Source: Actinomadura atramentaria DSM 43919
GTDB taxonomy: Bacteria > Actinomycetota > Actinomycetes > Streptosporangiales > Streptosporangiaceae
Direction: 5' to 3'
Assembly (NCBI RefSeq): GCF_000381885.1
Contig: NZ_KB907217.1
Span: forward strand, 168,668 to 232,667
Length of the DNA stretch: 64,000 nucleotides
Positions 53,804 to 64,000 of the stretch are shown one piece after another. Under the pieces are notes generated by a model. The model did not search any database. It was not told the origin of the DNA and saw nothing but the letters and a program-made list of their open reading frames with translations. Position numbers and translations under genes: made by a program. Numbering within the stretch: the first letter of the stretch is position 1; each line of letters opens with the position of its first letter.

Positions 53804-55762
53804 TCAGGACGCGGCGATGACGGCGAGGACGGCGCCCGCCTCGACCTGCTGCCCGGCGGCGACGCCGAGTTCGGCGACGGTCCCGGCGGCGGGCGCGGCG
53901 ATGCGGTGCTCCATCTTCATGGCCTCCAGCACGACGAGGGTCTGGCCCTCGGCGACGGCGGCGCCGGCCTCGGTCTCGACGCGCACGACGGTGCCGGGCA
54001 TGGGGGCCAGCAGGGAGCCGGGCGCGACGAGGTCGGCGGGGTCGGCGAACCTCGGGACGGCGCGCAGCGCGACGGGGCCGAGCGGGGAGTCGACGTCCAC
54101 GCGGTCCCCGGCGGCGGCGACGGCGAACGTCCGCCGGACGCCGGCGACGTCCAGGACGACCGCGCCGGGCGCGGCGGAGACGAGCCGGACGCCGTCGTGG
54201 CCCTCGGCGGCGAGGCCGTCGCGGGTGAGGCGGTAGGCGACCTCGACGGCCGTCCCGTCCGGGGCCTCGTAGGTCTTGCGCTGCGGCTGGGACGGAACGT
54301 TGCGCCACCCGGACGGGAGCCCGCGCAGGACGGGCGCCGCGGCCCGGTTGGCGGCGGCGTCGGCGAGCGCGGCGGCGAGCACGGACAGCGCGACCGCCTC
54401 GGGCCCGGCGAGCGGCGCGGCGAGGACGTCGAGCCCGACCGCGTCGAGGTAGCCGGTGTGGGTGTCCCCGGCGAGGAACGCGGGGTCGGCGAGGATCGTC
54501 GCGAGCAGGTCCCGGTTGGTGGTGACGCCGTGGACGCGCGCGCCGGTGAGCGCGGCGCGGAGCCGCCGGGCGGCGGCGGCGCGGGTCGGGGCCCAGGCGA
54601 TGACCTTGGCGAGCATCGGGTCGTAGTGGACGCCGACGCGGTCGCCGCTCTCGACGCCGCTGTCCAGGCGCAGCCCGCCGCCCGCCGGGACGGTGAACGC
54701 GGCGTCGACGCCGGGCACCTCGAACGTCCGCAGCACGCCGGTGCCGGGCCGCCAGTCGGCGGCCGGGTCCTCCGCGTACAGCCGGACCTCGATGGCGTGG
54801 CCGCTCGGCGCGGGCGGCTCGGGCGGCAGCGCCGCGCCCTCCGCGACCTCGATCTGGAGGCGGACCAGGTCGAGCCCGTAGATGCATTCGGTGACGGGGT
54901 GTTCGACCTGGAGGCGCGTGTTGACCTCCAGGAAGTAGAACCGTCCGTCGCCGGTCAGCATGAACTCGACGGTCCCCGCGCCGACGTAGCCGATGGCGCG
55001 GGCCGCGTCCACGGCGGCGGCGCACAGCCGTTCCCGCAGCGCGTCGTCCACGGCCGGGGACGGCGCCTCTTCGACGATCTTCTGGTGGCGGCGCTGGATG
55101 GAGCACTCGCGCTCGCCGAGCGCCCACACGGTGCCGTGCGCGTCCGCGAGGAGCTGCACCTCGATGTGCCGCGCGTCCTCCAGGAGCGGTTCGCAGAACA
55201 CGGCGGGGTCGCCGAACGCGGACTGCGCCTCGCGGCGGGCGGCGGCGACCTCGCCGGGCAGGTCCGCGAGGTCGCGGACGACGCGCATCCCGCGTCCGCC
55301 GCCGCCCGCGGACGCCTTGACCAGCAGCGGCAGGTCGGCGGCGGCGACCGAGTCGGGGTCGAGTTCGGGCAGGACGGGCACGCCCGCCGCCGCCATCAGC
55401 TTCTTCGCCTCGATCTTGGAGCCCATCGCGGCGATGGCGTCCGGCGGCGGCCCGATCCAGGTGAGCCCGGCGTCGAGGACGGCCTGCGCGAACGCGGCGT
55501 TCTCCGACAGGAACCCGTAGCCGGGGTGGACCGCGTCGGCCCCGGCGGCGCGGGCCGCGCCGATGACGAGGTCGCCGCGCAGGTAGGTGTCGGCGGGCGC
55601 GTCGCCGGGCAGCCGGACGGCGGCGTCGGCCTCGGCGGCGTGCGGCGCTCCCGCGTCGGCGTCGGAGAAGACGGCGACGGTGCCGACGCCGAGGTCCCGG
55701 CAGGTGCGGAAGACGCGGCGGGCGATCTCGGCGCGGTTGGCGACCAGAACTTTGGTGATCAT
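53804..55762 (-). CDS. Acyl-CoA carboxylase alpha subunit (biotin carboxylase + biotin carrier)
   Basis: A 652-residue protein. The biotin carboxylase domain (1-450) shows KVLVANRAEIARRVF, the ATP-grasp loop KASAGGGGRGMR, ERECSIQRRHQKIVEEAPS and FLEVNTRLQVEHPVTE. The C-terminal carrier domain has the biotinylation site EAMKMEH. It carboxylates biotin for the beta subunit 4 bases upstream. It resembles geranyl-/methylcrotonyl-CoA carboxylase subunits as much as propionyl-CoA ones; neighbours favour the former. Confidence 0.94.
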   Translation of the reverse strand: MITKVLVANRAEIARRVFRTCRDLGVGTVAVFSDADAGAPHAAEADAAVRLPGDAPADTYLRGDLVIGAARAAGADAVHPGYGFLSENAAFAQAVLDAGLTWIGPPPDAIAAMGSKIEAKKLMAAAGVPVLPELDPDSVAAADLPLLVKASAGGGGRGMRVVRDLADLPGEVAAARREAQSAFGDPAVFCEPLLEDARHIEVQLLADAHGTVWALGERECSIQRRHQKIVEEAPSPAVDDALRERLCAAAVDAARAIGYVGAGTVEFMLTGDGRFYFLEVNTRLQVEHPVTECIYGLDLVRLQIEVAEGAALPPEPPAPSGHAIEVRLYAEDPAADWRPGTGVLRTFEVPGVDAAFTVPAGGGLRLDSGVESGDRVGVHYDPMLAKVIAWAPTRAAAARRLRAALTGARVHGVTTNRDLLATILADPAFLAGDTHTGYLDAVGLDVLAAPLAGPEAVALSVLAAALADAAANRAAAPVLRGLPSGWRNVPSQPQRKTYEAPDGTAVEVAYRLTRDGLAAEGHDGVRLVSAAPGAVVLDVAGVRRTFAVAAAGDRVDVDSPLGPVALRAVPRFADPADLVAPGSLLAPMPGTVVRVETEAGAAVAEGQTLVVLEAMKMEHRIAAPAAGTVAELGVAAGQQVEAGAVLAVIAAS

Positions 55763-55766
55763 TGGC

Positions 55767-57355
55767 TCACATCCGGAAGACGCCGAAGCCGTCGGCTCCG
55801 CGTACGGGCGCGTTGTGGACGGCGGACAGGCAGAGGCCGAGGACGGTGCGGGTGTCGCGGGGGTCGATGACGCCGTCGTCGTAGAGCCGCCCGGACAGGA
55901 AGAACGGCAGCGACTCCGCTTCGATCTGCGCCTCGACCAGTTCGCGCATGGCCTGGTCCTGGGCGTCGTCGTAGACCTGGCCGCGCGCCTGCGCGGCCTG
56001 CCGGGCGACGATCGACAGCACCCCGGCGAGCTGCTGCGGCCCCATGACGGCGGATTTCGCGCTGGGCCAGGTGAACAGGAACCGGGGGTCGTAGGCGCGC
56101 CCGCACATGCCGTAGTTCCCCGCGCCGTAGGACGCGCCCATGACGATGGTGATGTGCGGGACCTTGCTGTTGCTGACCGCGTTGATCATCAGTGCTCCGT
56201 GCTTGATGATCCCGGCCTGCTCGTACTCCTTGCCGACCATGTAGCCGGTGGTGTTGTGCAGGAACAGCAGCGGCGTGTCCGCCTGGTTGGCGAGCTGGAT
56301 GAACTGCGCGGCCTTCTGCGCCTCGTCGCCGAACAGGACGCCCTGCGCGTTGGCGAGGACGCCGACCGGGTAGCCGTGGACGCGCGCCCAGCCGGTGACG
56401 AGGCTCGTGCCGTAGAGCGGTTTGAACTCGTCGAACTCCGAGCCGTCCACGACGCGGGCGATGACCTCGCGCGGGTCGAACGGGATCTTCAGGTCCTCCG
56501 GGACGATCCCGGCGAGTTCGTCGGGGTCGTAGCGGGGTTCGGCGACGGGGCCGGGCGCGGGGCCGAGCTTGCGGTGGTTGAGGTGCTTGACGATCTGGCG
56601 GCCGAGGCGGAGCGCGTCGGGCTCGTCCACCGCCATGTAGTCCGCGAGGCCGGACGTGCGGGCGTGCATCTCCGCGCCGCCCAGCTCCTCGTCGTCGGCC
56701 TCCTCGCCGGTGGCCATCTTCACCAGCGGCGGCCCGCCGAGGAACACCTTCGCGCGCTCCTTCACCATGACGACGTGGTCGCACATGCCGGGGATGTACG
56801 CGCCGCCCGCCGTGGAGTTGCCGAAGACCAGCGCGATCGTCGGGATTCCGGCCGCGGACAGCCGGGTGAGGTCCCGGAACATCCGCCCGCCCGGGATGAA
56901 GATCTCCTTCTGGGTGGGCAGGTCCGCGCCGCCGGACTCGACGAGGTTGATGACGGGCAGCCGGTTCTCCAGCGCGATGTCGGAGGCGCGGAAGCTCTTC
57001 TTGACCGTCCACGGGTTGCTGGACCCGCCGCGCACGGTCGGGTCGTTCGCGACGATCATGCACTCGACGCCCTCGACGACGCCGATGCCGGTGATGACGC
57101 TCGCGCCGACCGGGAAGTCGCTGCCCCACGCGGCGAGCGGGCTGAGTTCGAGGAACGGCGAGTCCGGGTCGAGCAGCAGCTCGATGCGCTCGCGGGCGAG
57201 CAGTTTGCCGCGTTTGCGGTGCCGCGTCACGTACTTCTCGCCGCCGCCCGCGAGGGCCTTGGCGTGCTCGGCGTCGAGGTCGGCGAGCTTGGCGAGCATC
57301 GCGGCGCGCCGGTCCCGGTATTCGGGGCTCGCGGTGTCGAGGGCGCTCTTGAAGG

Positions 57356-57359
<4 letters not shown>
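55767..57359 (-). CDS. Acyl-CoA carboxylase beta (carboxyltransferase) subunit
   Basis: A 530-residue crotonase-fold carboxyltransferase: RGKLLARERIELLLDPDSPF, NPWTVKKSFRASDIA, GNSTAGGAYIPGMCDHVV, FLHNTTGYMVGKEYEQAG and the MGASYGAGNYGMCGRAYDP oxyanion segment. This pattern is of the methylcrotonyl/geranyl-CoA type rather than the AccD propionyl type. GTG 57359 overlaps the DUF1446 stop (GTGA). Forms a complex with the alpha subunit. Confidence 0.94.
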
Positions 57360-59161
<1,802 letters not shown>

Positions 59162-59191
59162 GCGCCGCAGCCTGCCAGCCGCGCCCGAAAA

Positions 59192-59210
59192 AATCAATCG
59201 TGCTTGATTG
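59192..59210. promoter_or_regulatory. Operator-like palindrome between atuA-like and TetR genes
   Basis: AATCAA-TCGTGC-TTGATT (59192-59209) is a perfect 6-bp inverted repeat, and CAATC-N6-GATTG (59195-59210) is a second overlapping one. It lies in the only AT-rich patch of the 102-base divergent region. Likely binding site of the adjacent TetR regulator. Confidence 0.55.
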
Positions 59211-59263
59211 TTTTCTGGTCGCGAGGTTTGGTTGACTGGACCACCCACCGACCGAAGGACGCG

Positions 59264-59896
59264 ATGACCACCCAGGCGACCCCGCGGCAGCCCCGCCAGG
59301 ACCGCAGCCGCGCCACGCGGCAGCGGCTGCTGGAGGCGGCGATCGACTGCCTGGCCTCCGTCGGCTGGGCGCGGACGACCGTCGCCGTCGTCGCCGAGCG
59401 CGCCGGGGTCTCCCGCGGGGCCGCGCAGCACCATTTCCGGACCCGCGAGGAACTGGTGACCGCCGCCGTCGACTACGGCACCGAGGTCCGCATGTCCCGG
59501 ATGCGCGAACACCTCGACACCGCCGCCGACGAGCGCCCGGCGACCCTCGACGTCGTCCTCCTGCTCGGCGAGATGTACACCAGCCCGCTCTTCCGCGCGG
59601 CGCTCCAGCTCTGGGTCGCCGCCAGCTCCGACGAGCAGTTGCGCGCTCAGGTGCTGCCCCTGGAGGCGCGCGTCGGCCGCGAGGCGCATCGCCTGACCGT
59701 CGAGGCCCTCGGCGCGGACGAGTCCGCCCCCGGCGTCCGCGAGGCCGTGCAGGCCACCCTCGACCTCGTGCGCGGCCTCGGCCTCGCGGACCTGCTCACC
59801 GACGACTCGGCCCGCCGCACCCGCCTCCTGCACCAGTGGGCGATCACCCTCGACTCCCTGCTGAGCGCCCGGCCGCCGGACGCCTCGACGACCTAG
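59264..59896 (+). CDS. TetR-family regulator
   Basis: A 210-residue regulator. N-terminal HTH: RQRLLEAAIDCLASVGWART, VAERAGVSRGAAQHHFRTREELV. The C-terminal ligand domain is all-helical, with LLGEMYTSPLFRAALQLWV. Divergent from the DUF1446/carboxylase/dehydrogenase operon, so probably its repressor, responding to an acyl-CoA or terpenoid intermediate. ATG 59264 follows GAAGGAC. Confidence 0.9.
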   Translation: MTTQATPRQPRQDRSRATRQRLLEAAIDCLASVGWARTTVAVVAERAGVSRGAAQHHFRTREELVTAAVDYGTEVRMSRMREHLDTAADERPATLDVVLLLGEMYTSPLFRAALQLWVAASSDEQLRAQVLPLEARVGREAHRLTVEALGADESAPGVREAVQATLDLVRGLGLADLLTDDSARRTRLLHQWAITLDSLLSARPPDASTT

Positions 59897-59906
59897 GATC
59901 GGCGGC

Positions 59907-60473
59907 ATGGACGCGCCGAAGGTCCGGCTGATCCCTGTCCTCCGGATCAGACCAGCAGGCGACGCCCTCACGCCCGCCGCCGACGTGACGACCGCGGCCC
60001 TGCGCGCCCTCCTTGCCGACGCGCTCGCCGACGACCTGCTCCCCCGCCTGCGCGCCCCGGAGTCCCGCGACGAGGCCGTCGACGAGGTCCCCGCGCTGGA
60101 CGGCGGCTTCCTCCTCGACGGCCCGGACGGCCTGCGCGCCGAGCCGTCCTGCTGCTCCGACCTCGGCGCGCTGCCCGACTGGCGGGCCGCCGCCCGACAC
60201 CGCGACTCCGCGCCGCCGGCGGTGTGGACGGGCCACCCGTGGCTGCTGGTGAGCGCGGACGGCGACCTGCTCCGCCTGCGCGAGTCCGACGAGCACGGCC
60301 CCGGCCGGGAGGTCGGCACGGTGCCCCGTGCCGACCTCGCCGCCGCCGTCGCGGACGCCGACTCGCGCCTGTCGGCGTTCGCCGCGCGCGTCCACGCCGC
60401 GTGCGCGGTCCTCACCGACGACACGACGGCCGCGCGGGTCACCGCGCGCCTCCTGGAGACCGGCGAGGGCTGA
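59907..60473 (+). CDS. Hypothetical protein
   Basis: A 188-residue soluble protein beginning VRLIPVLRIRPAGDAL, with a CCSDLGALPDWRAA segment and VWTGHPWLLVSADGDLLRLRE. No recognised domain. It begins 11 bases after the TetR stop, so co-transcription is possible, though a link in function is not evident. Codon usage is normal for the window. Confidence 0.6.
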   Translation: MDAPKVRLIPVLRIRPAGDALTPAADVTTAALRALLADALADDLLPRLRAPESRDEAVDEVPALDGGFLLDGPDGLRAEPSCCSDLGALPDWRAAARHRDSAPPAVWTGHPWLLVSADGDLLRLRESDEHGPGREVGTVPRADLAAAVADADSRLSAFAARVHAACAVLTDDTTAARVTARLLETGEG

Positions 60474-60479
60474 CGCCCG

Positions 60480-60989
60480 TCAGCCGCCCCCGTCGAAGTT
60501 CCACGCCTCCGGCAACGCCGAAGCGCAGAACACGCAGGCGAAGAACCCGTCCCGGACCACGTTGCGCTCACCGCACCCCGGGCAGCGCCGAAAGACGATC
60601 GAGAACGTGAACTCGCCGGGATGCGCGATCCCCGCGCGGTCGAGCGCGTCCGCCACCGCGCGCCACGACGCCGGTTCCGGGCAGTACCCGGTGGATTGAT
60701 TACTGACCTCGACCGCCGCCCAGCACAACCCGTCCCGCTCGAAGGCGATCTCGCCCGCGCTCAGCACGTCCTCGCCCCCGGCGCACGCGACGTGCTCCCC
60801 GCGACGCGGTGCGAGCCGCAGCAGTCCGTCGAGACCGACGACGAACGTGAACGGCTCCCCGAGTTCGTCCCGCGCACGCCCCGCCAGCCACGCCGCGAGA
60901 TCGTCCGCGCTCCGCACCGGAACCCCCGGCGGCATCCCCCGGACCGCTGCCGCGATCTCCGCAGGACCGACATATCGGTACGCACGCAT
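60480..60989 (-). CDS. Hypothetical protein with C-terminal zinc ribbon
   Basis: A 169-residue protein starting MRAYRYVGPAEIAAAVRGMP. The middle has FTFVVGLDGLLRLAPRRGEH and GYCPEPASWRAVADALDRA. The end has a four-cysteine ribbon: RRCPGCGERNVVRD, then FFACVFCASALPEAWNF. I recall similar actinomycete proteins of unknown function. Convergent with the preceding gene, 6 bases apart. Confidence 0.7.
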   Translation of the reverse strand: MRAYRYVGPAEIAAAVRGMPPGVPVRSADDLAAWLAGRARDELGEPFTFVVGLDGLLRLAPRRGEHVACAGGEDVLSAGEIAFERDGLCWAAVEVSNQSTGYCPEPASWRAVADALDRAGIAHPGEFTFSIVFRRCPGCGERNVVRDGFFACVFCASALPEAWNFDGGG

Positions 60990-60999
60990 GGAACGAACC

Positions 61000-62439
61000 C
61001 TAAGCGCGACGCGGCAGGAGCGCCGTGAGCGCTGTCGCGGCGAGCGTGATCAGCCCGGCCGTGAGCATGGCCGTGTGCAGGCCGCCGAGGACGGCCAGCG
61101 TCCGGCTCGTCGCGTCGGCGAGCGCGTCGGCGCGCGCGGTGGTGATCGCCGCCAGGGCTGCAACGCCGATCGCGCCCACGAACTGCGGCATCTGCGCCAG
61201 GCTCCCGGCCACTCCCTGCTCCTCATCCGCGACGCCCGACGTCAGGGTCGTGATGAACGAGACCACCGACAGCACGTGCCCGAACCCCATCGCCCCCGAC
61301 GTGACCAGCAGCAGCGCGATGTTCCCCCCGGCGGGCAGCAGCGCCATCGCCGCCGTCCCGACGCCCTGGACGAGCAGCCCGACGACCAGTACCCGCCTGG
61401 TCCCCCAAACGTTGATGATCCGCGCCGCCAGCGTTCCCGCCGCGAGCGCCGTCGCACCCTCGGCCAGGAAACCGAACCCCGTGGCGAGCGGCGAGTACCC
61501 GAGGACGTCCTGCATGTAGAGGCTGAGCAGCATCGTCGTGCCGCCGCACATGCCGAACGTGACGAGCCCGATCAGCGCACTCCACTTCACCGTCGGACGG
61601 TTCAGCAGCCCCAGCGGGACGAGCGGGTCCGGATGCCGCGCCTCGACCGCCAGGAAACCGCCGAGCAGCACCACCGCGCCGACGAGCGAACCGAGCGTCG
61701 CCGGACTCGTCCAGCCTGCGTCCGCCCCGGTGGAGATCGCGTACACCAGCGCGAACAGGCCACCGCTGGCCAGCACCGCGCCGGGCACGTCCAGCCGCGC
61801 GGCGCTCCGGCCGGCGTCCCCCGGCAGCAGCGTCACCGCGCCGACGAGCACGGCCGCCCCCATCGCGACCAGGATGAGCATCGTCCAACGCCAGTTCAGC
61901 CCGCTGGTGACCACGCCGCCGCCGATCGTCCCGATCACGAACCCCAGCGAGAGCAGCGCCCCGTTGATGCCGAGCGCCCGCGTGCGCCGCGGCCCCTCCG
62001 GGAAGATCGTCGTCATCAGCGCGATGGCGGTGGCCCCGATCATCGCCGCCGCGACGCCCTGCCCGGCGCGGGCCGCGATCAGCAGGCCGGGCGCGTTCGC
62101 CAGTCCCGCCGCCAGCGACAGCGCGGTGAACGCCAGCACCCCGGCGACGAAAAGCCTGCGGCGGCCCACCAGATCCGACACCCGTCCGAACAGTGGCAGC
62201 AGCGCCGCGGTCGGCAGCACGCAGGCCGTCGCGACCCACTGCAATGATCCGGCCGATCCGAACCCCAGGTCGCGGCCGATCTCCGGCAGCGCCACCATGA
62301 TGATCGAGTAATCGAGCCCGGTGATGAACGTCGCCCCGCACAGCGTGAACAGCGTGAGCCATCCGCGCGCGCCGAGCCGCGCGGAATCGGCGGGCGCGGA
62401 CGGCGGTCCCGCCGGAGCGCGGGTCGTCTGGGTCGTCAT
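61000..62439 (-). CDS. DHA2-type MFS drug/metabolite exporter
   Basis: A 479-residue transporter with about 14 helices. Motif A is LFGRVSDLVGRRRLF; motif C is seen as NGALLSLGFVIGTIGGGVV. The opening FTLCGATFITGLDYSIIMVALPEI with an embedded Asp is characteristic of DHA2 proton-driven exporters. GGAGAGGC precedes ATG 62439. Divergent from a LysR gene that probably controls it. Confidence 0.92.
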   Translation of the reverse strand: MTTQTTRAPAGPPSAPADSARLGARGWLTLFTLCGATFITGLDYSIIMVALPEIGRDLGFGSAGSLQWVATACVLPTAALLPLFGRVSDLVGRRRLFVAGVLAFTALSLAAGLANAPGLLIAARAGQGVAAAMIGATAIALMTTIFPEGPRRTRALGINGALLSLGFVIGTIGGGVVTSGLNWRWTMLILVAMGAAVLVGAVTLLPGDAGRSAARLDVPGAVLASGGLFALVYAISTGADAGWTSPATLGSLVGAVVLLGGFLAVEARHPDPLVPLGLLNRPTVKWSALIGLVTFGMCGGTTMLLSLYMQDVLGYSPLATGFGFLAEGATALAAGTLAARIINVWGTRRVLVVGLLVQGVGTAAMALLPAGGNIALLLVTSGAMGFGHVLSVVSFITTLTSGVADEEQGVAGSLAQMPQFVGAIGVAALAAITTARADALADATSRTLAVLGGLHTAMLTAGLITLAATALTALLPRRA

Positions 62440-62571
62440 GCCTCTCCATTCGCCGGGCGACCGACGCGCGGTCGCGTTGAGCACCCGACCACTTTCGATC
62501 AGCCCGACGACCTGGAACAATGACGGCCTGCCCAACGAAAGGTTGAGCGAGACTAAGGAGTGGCCGACGGG

Positions 62572-63465
62572 GTGGAACGGCATGAGATCGAAACCTTCCT
62601 CACCCTCGCCGAGGAACTCCACTTCGCCCGGACCGCCGAACGCCTGCACGTCTCCCCCGGCCGCGTGAGCCAGACCATCAAGACGCTGGAACGCCGCATC
62701 GGAAGCCCGCTCTTCACCCGCACCAGCCGCCGGGTGACGCTCACCCCGCTCGGCGAACGGTTCCGCGACGATCTCCTGCCCGGCCACCGACAGATCCAGG
62801 CCGCCTTCGCCAATGCTCGCGCGGCCGGACACGGCATCACCGGCCGCCTGCGCATCCGCTTCTCCTCGCCCTGGGCGGGAACAGCGCTCGTCCGCGCCGC
62901 CGACGCCGTCCGGACGGAACATCCGGAATGCGATATCCAGATCCGCGAACTGCAACACGGCGATTCCTACGGCCCGTTGCGAGCGGGCGCGGTCGATCTC
63001 CAGCTCAGCGAACTCCCCGTCGAAGAGCCCGACATCACCGTCGGCCCGGTGATCTTCTCCGAGCCCCGCGCGCTCATCGTTCCGGTGGACCACCCGCTCG
63101 CGGGGCGCGAATCCGTCTCACTGGACGACCTCGCGCACCTTCCCCTCATCGCCCTGGCCGAGTTGCCGCGCTACTGGTCCGACTTCCACTACCCGCACCG
63201 GACACCCTCCGGCGAACCCATTCCGCGAGGCCCCGTAGCCCCCGACTGGCAGGCGCTGCTCGCCCTGGTCGGCGCGGGGAAAGGCGTATCCCCCACGGCC
63301 GTCCGCGGAACCGAGTACCACGCGCGCCCGGACATCGCCTACATCCCGTTCAGCGACGCACCGCCGATCGACTTCGCCCTGCTCTGGAAGACGGACGGCG
63401 AAACGGCCCTTCTGGAGACGTTCGTCCAGACCATGACGGCCCTGGCCCCACCGCTCTCCACCTGA
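62572..63465 (+). CDS. LysR-family regulator
   Basis: A 297-residue LTTR: HTH HEIETFLTLAEELHFARTAE, LHVSPGRVSQTIKTLERRIG, then the co-inducer domain RIRFSSPWAGTALVRAADAV. GTG 62572 (MERHEIETFL) suits the family start; GTG 62560 is too close to GGAG. Divergent from the MFS gene with 132 bases between; probably senses the exported compound. Confidence 0.88.
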   Translation: MERHEIETFLTLAEELHFARTAERLHVSPGRVSQTIKTLERRIGSPLFTRTSRRVTLTPLGERFRDDLLPGHRQIQAAFANARAAGHGITGRLRIRFSSPWAGTALVRAADAVRTEHPECDIQIRELQHGDSYGPLRAGAVDLQLSELPVEEPDITVGPVIFSEPRALIVPVDHPLAGRESVSLDDLAHLPLIALAELPRYWSDFHYPHRTPSGEPIPRGPVAPDWQALLALVGAGKGVSPTAVRGTEYHARPDIAYIPFSDAPPIDFALLWKTDGETALLETFVQTMTALAPPLST

Positions 63466-63585
63466 CTCGCAAGGACTTGGCGGCGACACCGAGAACCCGC
63501 GTCCGACTTCGCCAAAACGAGGACGCCGCCACAATGAACCACACGCAGAACAACAGGCACCGCAGAAGACAAGGCCGGCCCCACC

Positions 63586-63615
63586 AAAAAAAAGGCCCCG
63601 CCTGACGGCGGGGCC
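63586..63615 (-). terminator. Intrinsic terminator of the rRNA operon (distal)
   Basis: Stem GGCCCCGCC/GGCGGGGCC (63594-63602 with 63607-63615). On the minus strand it is followed by eight T residues (the A run at 63586-63593), a classical Rho-independent terminator. Confidence 0.85.
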
Positions 63616-63638
63616 CAAAAAAGGGAGTCCGGAAAGCA

Positions 63639-63672
63639 GAACAGGCCCCGCCATGAATCGCGGGGCCTGTTC
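63639..63672 (-). terminator. Hairpin terminator directly after 5S rRNA
   Basis: GAACAGGCCCCGC (63639-63651) pairs perfectly with 63660-63672, starting about 10 bases after the 5S 3' end. Together with the next hairpin it forms a tandem terminator. Confidence 0.8.
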
Positions 63673-63682
63673 GTAATATGAG

Positions 63683-63798
63683 TCCGGCGGTGTCCTACTC
63701 TCCCACACAGTCCCCCATGCAGTACCATCGGCGCTGAAAGGCTTAACTTCCGGGTTCGGAATGGGACCGGGTGTTTCCCTCTCGCCAAAACCACCGAA
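63683..63798 (-). rRNA. rrf: 5S ribosomal RNA
   Basis: On the minus strand the 116 bases start TTCGGTGGTTTTGGCG and end CACCGCCGGA, with the conserved CCCATTCCGAACCCGGAAG loop and GGGAGAGTAGG near the end. The 5' and 3' ends pair (TTCGGTGG with CCGCCGGA). It is the last gene of an rRNA operon whose 23S lies beyond the right edge. Ends are set by pairing and could be off by one or two bases. Confidence 0.95.
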
Positions 63799-64000
63799 CG
63801 ACCAACCCCAACCCCTCCGAAGCACCGAAGCGCTCCACGGACGGGCGGGAAACTCATGTCGTTTAAGCGAACATTATTCACTTGAAACTCGCGGAACCCA
63901 GTTGTTGTCTGGGAACCGCACAGGGACGCGAACACTACTCTCACACCAGCAGGGGTGTTTCTGTGGCGATGGGTTTGAACGTTCAGTGTGTTCAAGCCAC
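63799..64000 (-). other. 23S-5S spacer of the rRNA operon
   Basis: No gene. The conserved 23S 3' end was not recognised, so at least 200 bases of spacer are in the window. It contains TTGAAC-N9-GTTCAA (63975-63995) and other hairpins that may be processing sites in the precursor. Confidence 0.65.

Overview
The window is very GC-rich with near-saturated third codon positions, frequent GTG/TTG starts, actinobacterial gene families (RamB, GuaB1, FolP2, F420-type luciferase-like enzymes, LCP and L,D-transpeptidase wall enzymes) and a 5S rRNA at the right edge. It reads as chromosome of a filamentous actinomycete. A Thermomonosporaceae/Streptosporangiales-type organism (for example Actinomadura) is my guess from gene style, not something the sequence proves. 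No intact insertion sequence, prophage, CRISPR array or canonical tRNA was seen.

Layout. 0-12 kb: divergent ramB/aceA (glyoxylate shunt), two tandem paralogous hypothetical proteins, an aldehyde dehydrogenase, a PucR-type regulator plus luciferase-like oxidoreductase divergent from a class II aldolase, and an odd HTH-membrane-double-psi-barrel protein. 12-20 kb: a two-component pair whose response regulator is fused to a thioredoxin-reductase-like flavoenzyme, a Gfo/Idh/MocA oxidoreductase, then a repeat-rich low-coding zone (MITE-like element, 21-bp and 18-bp tandem repeats, an HNH endonuclease gene with a tRNA-like fold in its leader, a Gly-rich hypothetical protein). 20-27 kb: tightly coupled methylmalonyl-CoA mutase operon mutA-mutB-meaB and a glutaryl-type acyl-CoA dehydrogenase. 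27-39 kb: lipoprotein, YbdK-type ligase, two CrcB fluoride-channel genes, glycosyltransferase, L,D-transpeptidase, membrane, SCP2, LysR and aminotransferase genes, CGNR regulator, FolP2. 39-48.6 kb: GDP-mannose dehydratase that apparently starts with CTG, UBP zinc finger, Na+/H+ antiporter, Lrp regulator, GuaB1, LCP protein, and a catalytically degraded enolase-superfamily protein coupled to a small ATPase. 48.6-52.6 kb: a three-gene unit of 2OG/Fe(II) oxygenase, SAM methyltransferase and carnitine-type acyltransferase, preceded by an AT-richer upstream region with a perfect inverted repeat. 52.6-60 kb: acyl-CoA dehydrogenase, biotin-dependent acyl-CoA carboxylase alpha and beta, AtuA-like DUF1446 protein and a divergent TetR regulator with an operator-like palindrome. 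60-64 kb: two hypothetical genes, divergent MFS exporter/LysR pair, then the 3' end of an rRNA operon (5S and terminators) on the minus strand.

How the genes work together. Much of the window handles acyl-CoA carbon: glyoxylate shunt, methylmalonyl-CoA mutase, two acyl-CoA dehydrogenases, an acyl-CoA carboxylase with AtuA, and a carnitine-type acyltransferase. The strongest candidates for undescribed biology are the oxygenase-methyltransferase-acyltransferase unit, the tRNA-like leader of the HNH gene, the response-regulator/flavoenzyme pair and the catalytically stripped enolase-family protein.
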